Shown here piece by piece: positions 1 through 7,197 of a stretch of DNA of 7,197 nt; position 1 is the first letter of the stretch, and every line of letters begins with the position of its first letter. Where the stretch lies: contig JAJDDL010000345.1 in the NCBI GenBank assembly GCA_029260335.1, positions 1-7,197 on the forward strand. The letters are read 5' to 3'. Source of the DNA: Phycisphaerales bacterium (GTDB lineage Bacteria; Planctomycetota; Phycisphaerae; Phycisphaerales; UBA1924). Under the pieces are notes generated by a model, which was not told the origin of the DNA, made no database searches, and saw only the letters and a program-made list of their open reading frames with translations. The position numbers were made by a program, and so were the translations under genes.

Positions 1-2
1 CC

Positions 3-386
3 TCTATGTTGCTCGTCGTGGGATTCGCGGGCTCCTTTGGGCTCTGGTTCCCGCATTGGCTGGAGATCGTGGGCACCGCCGTCAATCTCTGGGAAGTCCC
101 CGCCGAAGTGCTTCCGCCCGCGCTGAGCGATCGAGTTCCGATGGCATTCGCCGCCGGCACCGCGGCCCTGGCACTTGGGATCTGCATCTATCTGTTGACC
201 AGCGCGTCCAACGTCCTGGGTCACGCACTGTTTGCGACCATTATCGCCGTTGGCGTGCTGATGATCCCGTCGCAGTCGGTGCAGCTTCAGGTGCTCGCCG
301 CGGTGGTCTGGCTGGCGATCGTCAGCGCTTCGCTGGTTAAGTGGGGCATCCAGACCAACAAGCAGGAAGCCGGCCAGCTTCGCTAG
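3..386 (+). CDS. Membrane protein of unknown function, 3' part (5' end may lie outside the window)
   Basis: The reading frame is open from the window edge to a TAG stop. The first ATG is at base 6, but only five bases precede it and none looks like a ribosome binding site, so the true start may lie upstream. From that ATG, 126 residues are visible. Hydrophobic stretches lie at about residues 2-16, 46-65, 70-88 and 93-113, which suggests three or four membrane helices with short loops. The tail is short and polar (from 'KWGIQTNKQ' on). I see no catalytic motif and do not recognise a family. The gene converges on rpoD with a 36-base gap. That it is a real integral membrane protein is well supported by composition; any function would be a guess. 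Confidence 0.6.
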   Translation, partial: SMLLVVGFAGSFGLWFPHWLEIVGTAVNLWEVPAEVLPPALSDRVPMAFAAGTAALALGICIYLLTSASNVLGHALFATIIAVGVLMIPSQSVQLQVLAAVVWLAIVSASLVKWGIQTNKQEAGQLR

Positions 387-422
387 CAATACGGGATACC
401 CTGCGTGACGTCGGTGGGGGCC

Positions 423-2293
<1,871 letters not shown>

Positions 2294-2297
<4 letters not shown>

Positions 2298-4096
2298 CTG
2301 CCACCCCCCGCGCGAGGCAATGCCGTGGGATTCGACCCGAGCGATTCGTGCCGCTCACGCGATGACTGCAGCCGTTGAATCAAGTCGCCGCCGCTCTGTT
2401 CTTCGCGCGATTCCTTGCGCCAGGATTTCAAGCAATCCAGATAGAGCCGCTTGCGCCGGTCCAAGTCTCCCTGGCACATCTGCTCAGCGTTCCGGTAGAG
2501 CGAGACCGCAAGCGAGGACGCTTCCTCGGTCGCAAGCTGGCTCAAAACGCCTGACAGTGAGGTGTCCTTACCGGTTTGCGTTAACTCATGCATCGTCGTG
2601 GCGATCTCCCGCATCGCTTCAGAACGATAGGCGTCCACGTCGACCGGCCCCTCGCCCGATTCGGTCTCCAGGGTCGGATCGCCCAGCAGACAGCCAAGCA
2701 TCGTCGCCAGGGGATCTGTGAGCGATGGGGGCTTGATCTCGCTCTCGCCGCCACTCTCCCGCATCGCACCGCCCGCACGCAACGACCGGACCACCCCTTC
2801 AGGGCTGAGCCCGGTGATCTCGCTCAGCCGACGGACGACGAACTGACGCCGGATCGGATCCACCCCCCGGAGGCCCAACTCGCCCAGCCGCCGGACCTCC
2901 TCTTCGAGTGCCTTCTGCTGGGTGGCGATGCCCCCGTGCGCGACTTTCTCGCGCAATCTTGCGTAGCGAAACTCCAGGAGGTCCACGCTCGAATCGATCG
3001 CGGCTTGGAACTGCTCACGCCCGTCTGCCAACCGCAGGATCTCGTCGGGGTCCTTGGCACCGCCAATATCACCCAAGGACGCGATCCGCACATCCAAGGG
3101 CTGAGCGAAGAAAACCTCGACCGCGCGATCCGCCGCCTTCGCGCCCGCTTCGTCAGAATCAAACAGAAGCACGACCGTCTCACAAAGCCGGCGCAGTGTC
3201 CGAGCGTGTGAAGCCGTAAGCGCCGTGCCAAGCGTCGCGACGACATTCTCAAACCCCGCCTGGTGGCACGCGATCACATCGGTGTATCCTTCGGTCACGA
3301 TCGCAACGCGTTGTCGTTGGATCGCGCGAGAAGCTTGGTGCAGGCCGTAGAGCGTCCCCGATTTATCGAACACCGCCGACTCAGGCGAGTTGAGATACTT
3401 GGGGATGTCATCCTCGATGATCCGCCGAGCACCGAACGCAACGACACGCCCGATCTGATCATGAATCGGAAACACGAGCCGATTGCGGAACATGTCCGAG
3501 AGCCCGCTCTTGCGTTGCTTCGCGAGCCCGGCATGTTCAAGAGTCTCATGCGAGATCCCCCGGCCCTGTCCGAGCAAGAGCAACCCGTCATTGCGATCCG
3601 GCGCTGCGCCCAACTCGAATCGCGCGATCATCTCCTCAGAGATCCCCCGGCTGATATACGCGTCGAGCGCGGCTCGGCCGTGCTGCTCATGACCGAGAAT
3701 CGTGCGAAAAAAATCACGAGCCATCCCGTTGAGCGAGAGCAACTCGCTCCGACTCGGGCCGACAGTGTGCCCAACAAACTCGCCCTCACCCCGATCACCA
3801 GCGTGCAAAGGCGTTAGCTCAATCCCGGCCCGCTCTGCAAGGAATATCAGCGCCTCGCGAAACTCCATCGAGTGATACCGCTGCACGAACGTAAACACAT
3901 CCCCGCCGGCACCGCAGCTAAAGCAATGAAATATCTGCTTCGCGGGCACCACGCACATGCTCGGCCGGTGATCATCGTGGAACGGACAGAGCCCGACGAA
4001 CTCTCGGCCCTTGGGCTTGAGCGCCAGGCACTCGCCCACGACATCCACGATGTCCGCCGCTTCGCGAACCCGGTCTCGATCATCGCCCATTGCCAT
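2294..4096 (-). CDS. dnaG: DNA primase DnaG
   Basis: Makes the RNA primers for replication, normally recruited by the replicative helicase DnaB. From the chosen start it has 600 residues, close to the usual length (E. coli 581). Order: CHC2 zinc-binding domain with C37, H40, C58 and C61 ('CPFHDD', 'HCFSCG'); primase core with 'FRNRLVFPIHD' (about 203-213) and 'KYLNSPES' (about 233-240); TOPRIM domain with the metal-binding glutamate E269 in 'VTEGYTDV' and the D313/D315 pair in 'LFDSDEAG'; then a poorly conserved C-terminal helical region expected to contact DnaB. The frame stays open upstream to an ATG at 4150, but that extension is encoded by a tandem repeat and has no primase similarity. 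The ATG at 4096 has AGGGA 5 bases upstream and GGAGGG 12 upstream; the ATG at 4090 is the alternative. The stop overlaps the rpoD start by four bases, so translation is probably coupled. Confidence 0.97.
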
Positions 4097-4101
4097 CGCC
4101 G

Positions 4102-4114
4102 TCCCTGGCCCTCC
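4102..4114 (-). promoter_or_regulatory. Ribosome binding site region of dnaG
   Basis: On the minus strand, GGAGGG (4114-4109) and AGGGA (4106-4102) lie 12 and 5 bases before the ATG at 4096. They favour 4096, or 4090, over the far upstream in-frame ATG at 4150 as the start of dnaG. Confidence 0.5.
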
Positions 4115-4117
4115 GCT

Positions 4118-4165
4118 CCGGCCCAACCGGCCATCTCGATGCCGGCCCAACGGGCCATCTCGATG
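4118..4165. repeat. Two tandem 24-base repeats in the dnaG/acylphosphatase divergent spacer
   Basis: Bases 4118-4141 and 4142-4165 are direct repeats matching at 23 of 24 positions; the single difference is C4128 against G4152. Each unit contains two small dyads: GGCC-N5-GGCC (4121-4133, 4145-4157) and CATC-TC-GATG (4132-4141, 4156-4165). The pair lies 22 bases upstream of the dnaG start, between dnaG and the divergent acylphosphatase gene, so it falls in the likely 5' leader or promoter of the dnaG-rpoD operon. It could be a protein-binding site or an accidental duplication; the sequence alone does not decide. Confidence 0.85.
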
Positions 4166-4242
4166 ATAGCTACGCCCAACGCTCGTTCACGCCGCATTTA
4201 CCGACATGCACAGGGCGCACTGGATCCGTATCCTTGTCCATC

Positions 4243-4512
4243 ATGGTGCGAGTTCGAGCGATCTACGAAGGTCGGGTGCAGGGTGTCGGCTTCCGTTGGA
4301 CATGCATGGCAGCCGCCGAGCCCTTCGCCGTCACGGGCCTGGTCCGCAACGAGCCCGACGGCACGGTCCTGCTCGAAGCCCAAGGCGAGCAGGGCGAGGT
4401 CGATGCGTTCCTCGCGTCCATCGCCGAGCGGATGCGGCCCAACATAAAGGGCGTGTCCACCCACTCGCTTCCGCTCATGGACGCCGAGCAGAGATTTCGG
4501 ATTGACCGCTAG
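4243..4512 (+). CDS. acyP: Acylphosphatase
   Basis: Small cytosolic enzyme that hydrolyses the carboxyl-phosphate bond of acylphosphates such as acetyl phosphate or 1,3-bisphosphoglycerate; its role in bacteria is not well defined. The 89-residue length fits the family (about 90). The N-terminal signature 'GRVQGVGFRW' (10-19) supplies the phosphate-binding loop and catalytic R18. The second motif 'GLVRNEPDGTV' (32-42) supplies the catalytic asparagine N36. The whole single domain is present, so this is a free-standing enzyme and not the acylphosphatase-like N-terminus of HypF. An in-frame ATG at 4090 exists, but the extension would be encoded by the tandem repeat and would overlap dnaG, so the ATG directly before the domain is preferred. 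No clear Shine-Dalgarno sequence precedes it. It is divergent from dnaG and 119 bases ahead of the next gene. Confidence 0.93.
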   Translation: MVRVRAIYEGRVQGVGFRWTCMAAAEPFAVTGLVRNEPDGTVLLEAQGEQGEVDAFLASIAERMRPNIKGVSTHSLPLMDAEQRFRIDR

Positions 4513-4553
4513 GAGGCTGTGTTCGTCCACCGTTTGTTCACCGACAGCCGCCT
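4511..4553 (+). other. Possible stem-loop after the acylphosphatase gene
   Basis: Bases 4511-4520 (AGGAGGCTGT) can pair with 4544-4553 (ACAGCCGCCT) in nine of ten positions, with one A-G mismatch and a 23-base loop. It starts inside the stop codon. No run of T follows, so it does not look like an ordinary intrinsic terminator. It may be an RNA structure or chance pairing in GC-rich DNA. Confidence 0.25.
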
Positions 4554-4615
4554 CTGCGAGACGGGTTGGGGCGGCCGGCCATAGACTGCCCTCGGACCCA
4601 ATCCGGTGTCCTCCG

Positions 4616-4628
4616 AAGGGAGTCGGAG
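4616..4628 (+). promoter_or_regulatory. Ribosome binding site region of the 4632 gene
   Basis: AAGGGAG (4616-4622) lies 9 bases before the ATG at 4632, and GGAG (4625-4628) lies 3 bases before it. This supports that ATG over the in-frame one at 4566, whose extension is rich in R, G and S and looks non-coding. Confidence 0.5.
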
Positions 4629-4631
4629 TCA

Positions 4632-5372
4632 ATGACAGAGAGTTTTCGGGCGTTATGCTCGGATTTTTACGTCAATCAGAAGCTGAGCGTGAAGCTTGAA
4701 CTGCCCAGAGGCCGCGAGACCGTCCTGGATATGTGCGAGCGCCTCCGCCGCCAGTTTCCCTCGATGGATCAGTTCAAGCGCTACGAGGATGAACTGGCCC
4801 TTGAAACCGCCAGCGCCAGCACGCCCCATCGCTGGATGGCGGTCCGCAGCACCAACATCCGCTCGGGGATCGTCAACCCCGCCAACGCGAGCGAGGCCTA
4901 CGACCTGCATCGCGAGATCCTCCAGCTCGCACCCTACTTTCTGAGCATCAGCCCGCTGGATATCGAGTACGTCGAGCTGCTCTTTGGCTTTGATCTGGAA
5001 TGCCGCGCGGTGCACGATCGAATCATCCACCAGGCTCTCATCGCTCCCACCGAACTGGGCGAGCTGTTCGATCTTGAGGGCGTCGTACCCGTCGACTGCC
5101 AGCCGGTCCTGGGCTATGCCTTCGGCGAGAACGGCGAGCAGGAGGTCCTCGTCGAGGTCAAGAGCCGTTCAGGCCGTCAGGTTCGCCCCGAGTCCAACGA
5201 GCCCATCAGTATCTATCTGACCGTCCGGCGCGTCGGACCATTTGAGGATATCAAGGACATCAATAACCTCACCGAGCAACTCGCAGAACAGGGCGAGGCG
5301 CTGGTTCACGAGAGCATCGTCCCCAAGCTCATCAAGCCCATCCGCGACGCAATTGGCCTCGCGGGCGCATAA
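4632..5372 (+). CDS. Conserved-looking protein of unknown function, 246 residues
   Basis: A soluble, mildly acidic protein with no signal peptide or membrane segment. I do not recognise a family. Codon use is typical of a real GC-rich gene and the start has a fair Shine-Dalgarno sequence. Visible features are an N-terminal part with 'KLSVKLELPRGRETVLDM' (17-34) followed by a helical, charged segment; a middle part with 'APYFLSISPLDIEYVELLFG' (100-119); a strand-rich part with 'PVLGYAFG' and 'QEVLVEVKSRSGRQ' (168-193); then 'PISIYLTVRRVGPFEDI' (201-217); and a C-terminal helix running to 'PKLIKPIRDAIGLAGA'. A beta-rich core flanked by helices fits this pattern, but that is inference. It reads in the same direction as the acylphosphatase gene (119 bases upstream) and the SHOCT-like gene (42 bases downstream), and may be cotranscribed with the latter. 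No cysteine or histidine motif suggests metal binding or an enzyme. Confidence 0.85.
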   Translation: MTESFRALCSDFYVNQKLSVKLELPRGRETVLDMCERLRRQFPSMDQFKRYEDELALETASASTPHRWMAVRSTNIRSGIVNPANASEAYDLHREILQLAPYFLSISPLDIEYVELLFGFDLECRAVHDRIIHQALIAPTELGELFDLEGVVPVDCQPVLGYAFGENGEQEVLVEVKSRSGRQVRPESNEPISIYLTVRRVGPFEDIKDINNLTEQLAEQGEALVHESIVPKLIKPIRDAIGLAGA

Positions 5373-5414
5373 CCCCGGCTAATCCGAGGCCAGAGCACCC
5401 GGCCATAATCTCCC

Positions 5415-5819
5415 ATGCACCAATGGTTTGCCCAGAGCAGCGCACGCCCGGCAGGTGAGGTCATCGTCTGGGCCATCATACTCGCGGCCGTGGTTGCCGC
5501 CGGCGGCGTGCTCATTCTCTGGCTCCGCTCCCGGATGCTCGGAAATAACAACGATGAATCTTCGCCCACGAGCTTGCTCGAAGAACTCCGCCGCTCGCAC
5601 GAGCGAGGGGAGATCACCCAAGAGGAGTTTCGCCTCGCCCGCGATCGTGTTCTGGAGGGCGTATCCGGTCGCCCGAGGGCCAGGCAGAAACTGCTGCGAG
5701 GCGAGGTCCATGAAGATGGGGCGATTCGTTCCAGGCCGGGATTTGATCTGCTCGGGGAGCCTCTTCCACACCCTCCAGATTCGCGCCAAACCGACCAGCA
5801 CCCGGACGCGCCGGAATAA
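5415..5819 (+). CDS. Single-pass membrane protein with a SHOCT-like segment
   Basis: A 134-residue protein. One hydrophobic helix at about residues 15-37 ('VIVWAIILAAVVAAGGVLIL') is followed by arginines (R38, R40), which suggests an N-out, C-in anchor. Residues about 53-80 ('SLLEELRRSHERGEITQEEF', then 'RLARDRVL') fit the SHOCT pattern, a short helical hairpin often found near the C-terminus of small bacterial membrane proteins and thought to mediate oligomer or protein contacts. The tail after residue 85 is polar and rich in proline and arginine, probably disordered. It starts 42 bases after the preceding gene with no clear Shine-Dalgarno sequence, and lies 176 bases before clpX. The SHOCT call rests on the 'L..L..L...GEIT.EEF...K/R..LL' pattern only. 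No specific function can be assigned. Confidence 0.75.
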   Translation: MHQWFAQSSARPAGEVIVWAIILAAVVAAGGVLILWLRSRMLGNNNDESSPTSLLEELRRSHERGEITQEEFRLARDRVLEGVSGRPRARQKLLRGEVHEDGAIRSRPGFDLLGEPLPHPPDSRQTDQHPDAPE

Positions 5820-5986
5820 TCGTCACGGACCATCAGAACTTCTCGGGTAGACGCTTCCGTTTTCCCGATCAACCGGCTACCTTGGATGCGTGGCCGAGAC
5901 GTGGGCGGCCCCAAAACCCATCCAGCCCAAGCCCTAACGAACCGATAGAGTTTGCAACGGAGTTCGATCGAGGGGCGATAAGCAGC

Positions 5987-5991
5987 GAGGA
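5987..5991 (+). promoter_or_regulatory. Ribosome binding site of clpX
   Basis: GAGGA lies 4 bases before the ATG at 5996. The frame stays open further upstream but has no ATG close by and no ClpX-like sequence, so this site fixes the start. Confidence 0.55.
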
Positions 5992-5995
5992 TTGC

Positions 5996-7197
5996 ATGGC
6001 AAAGAATCGAGACGACGACACTACCGCCGCCTCGGAGGGTGGAAACAGTGGATTTCGCGGGCGCAAGGTGACGACCTGCTCGTTCTGCGGCAAAACCAGC
6101 CGTGAAGTCGGACCCATGGTGGAAGGCCCAAGCGAGGTCTACATCTGCGCCAACTGCGTGGATCTCTGCCAGAACATCTTCCGCCAGGAGCGACGCCGGG
6201 TCACGAGCGTCTCCAACGCCCTGTCTGAAGTCCCAAGCCCTCGTGAGATCAACGAGTTCTTGGACCAATACGTCATCGGCCAGAAGATCGCCAAGCGGTC
6301 GCTCTCGGTCGCGGTCCACTCGCATTACAAGCGACTGCTCCACGCCGAGCAAGAGCAGGAATCGGACGTCGAACTCGATAAGAGCAACATCATGTTCGTC
6401 GGCCCAACCGGTTCGGGCAAGACGCTCATGGCGCGCACGCTGGCTCGCATCCTCAAGGTCCCCTTCGCCATAGGCGACGCGACGACCCTGACCGAAGCCG
6501 GCTATGTCGGCGAGGACGTCGAGAACCTGTTGCTCAAGCTTCTCCAAGCCGCCGACTATGACGTCGAGGCGGCCCAGCGCGGCATCATCTACATCGACGA
6601 GGTCGACAAGGTCGGCAAGACCTCCTCCAACGTCTCGATCACGCGAGATGTCTCGGGCGAGGGCGTCCAGCAGAGCCTGCTCAAGATGCTCGAAGGCACC
6701 GTCGCAAACGTCCCGCCCCAGGGGGGACGCAAGCACCCCGAGCAGCAGTACATCCAGCTCGACACCAAGAACATCCTCTTTATCTGCGGCGGCACGTTCG
6801 TCGGGATCGAAGATGTCATCCGCAGGCGTCTGGGCAAGACCCGCATCGGCTTCTCCGCCGGTTCGGCAGAGGCGACGCCGCACACCTCCGAGCTCGAGCG
6901 GCATGAGCTGCTCAGCCAGGTGACCGCTGCGGACATCGTGGAATACGGCATGATCCCCGAGCTCGTTGGCCGCCTGCCGGTCATCTCCCCGCTCATGCCG
7001 TTGGACGAAGAGACCCTGGCGATGATCCTGACCGAGCCCAAGAACGCGCTCTCGCGTCAGTTCCAGCACATGTTCGCCCTGGAGGGCGCCAAGCTGGAGT
7101 TCACCGAGGGTGCGCTGCACGCGATCGCCAAAAAGGCGATCGAGCGCTCGACCGGGGCCCGCGCTCTTCGCGCGGTCATGGAAGAGATCATGCTCGA
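5996..7197 (+). CDS. clpX: ATP-dependent Clp protease ATP-binding subunit ClpX (3' end outside the window)
   Basis: AAA+ unfoldase that threads tagged proteins into ClpP, and remodels some complexes without it. The frame is open to the window edge: 400 codons are present, and by comparison with the usual length (E. coli 424) only the C-terminal tail is missing. The N-terminal zinc domain has C28, C31, C51 and C54 ('CSFCGKT', 'ICANCVDLC'). Walker A is 'GPTGSGKT' (136-143). The pore-1 loop is 'GYVGED' (169-174). Walker B is 'IIYIDEVDK' (197-205) with D201 and E202. The RKH pore loop is at 245-247. The ClpP-docking 'IGF' tripeptide is at 284-286. The arginine-finger region 'IPELVGRLP' is at 320-328 and sensor 2 'GARALR' at 387-392. 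All key residues are intact, so it should be active and able to dock ClpP. The N-terminus before the zinc domain is 27 residues, longer and more acidic than in E. coli. No clpP lies directly upstream. Confidence 0.98.
   Translation, partial: MAKNRDDDTTAASEGGNSGFRGRKVTTCSFCGKTSREVGPMVEGPSEVYICANCVDLCQNIFRQERRRVTSVSNALSEVPSPREINEFLDQYVIGQKIAKRSLSVAVHSHYKRLLHAEQEQESDVELDKSNIMFVGPTGSGKTLMARTLARILKVPFAIGDATTLTEAGYVGEDVENLLLKLLQAADYDVEAAQRGIIYIDEVDKVGKTSSNVSITRDVSGEGVQQSLLKMLEGTVANVPPQGGRKHPEQQYIQLDTKNILFICGGTFVGIEDVIRRRLGKTRIGFSAGSAEATPHTSELERHELLSQVTAADIVEYGMIPELVGRLPVISPLMPLDEETLAMILTEPKNALSRQFQHMFALEGAKLEFTEGALHAIAKKAIERSTGARALRAVMEEIML

Noticed and set aside
365..380. GAAGC-GCTTC hairpin near the end of the first gene as a terminator
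   Set aside because: It has only five base pairs, lies within coding sequence and is not followed by a T run on either strand.
4163..4168. TATCAT on the minus strand as a -10 box for dnaG
   Set aside because: The hexamer is plausible and well placed, but the best -35 match at normal spacing (GTGAAC) has only three of six bases, so I do not list it as a promoter.
4090..4242. N-terminal extension of the acylphosphatase up to an in-frame ATG at 4090
   Set aside because: It would translate the 24-base DNA repeat and overlap the dnaG start, while the family domain begins right at the ATG at 4243.
5848..5873. TCGGG...CCCGA inverted repeat after the SHOCT-like gene as a terminator
   Set aside because: It has a five-base stem with a 16-base loop, and the T run lies inside the loop and not after the stem.
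5952..5981. TTGCAA followed by CGATAA as a clpX promoter
   Set aside because: The -10 match is poor, and transcription would start only a few bases before the ATG, leaving the GAGGA site barely transcribed.
5306..7120. A 604-codon minus-strand open frame opposite clpX
   Set aside because: The plus strand encodes an unmistakable ClpX with all AAA+ motifs. The antisense product resembles no protein and crosses several real gene boundaries.

Overview
The window is ordinary chromosomal core DNA from a GC-rich bacterium, most likely a planctomycete and probably of the Phycisphaerae type. The best clue is the primary sigma factor. Between regions 1.2 and 2.1 it carries a long, charged, helical insert with 'LECD' and 'HRGELPFDRT' motifs that I associate from memory with planctomycete RpoD. 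Several genes here also lack a clear Shine-Dalgarno sequence. The class-level assignment is inference.

Layout. At the left edge, the 3' end of a plus-strand membrane protein gene of unknown function (to 386) converges on a minus-strand pair: dnaG (DNA primase, 4096-2294) followed by rpoD (primary sigma factor, 2297-423). These two overlap as ATGA and are surely one operon, a reduced form of the 'macromolecular synthesis' operon. A divergent spacer of 146 bases (4097-4242) holds an almost perfect 24-base tandem repeat just upstream of the dnaG ribosome binding site. The rest reads on the plus strand: a small acylphosphatase gene (4243-4512), an unrecognised 246-residue soluble protein (4632-5372), a short single-pass membrane protein with a SHOCT-like segment (5415-5819), and clpX (from 5996), which runs off the right edge.

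Functionally the window joins replication priming (DnaG), housekeeping transcription (RpoD) and regulated protein unfolding for ClpP (ClpX), with small accessory genes between them. No tRNA, rRNA, CRISPR array, insertion sequence, prophage gene or defence gene was seen. I found no convincing new biological system. The items worth a second look are the tandem repeat in the dnaG-rpoD leader, the two unknown genes, and clpX lying without clpP directly upstream.
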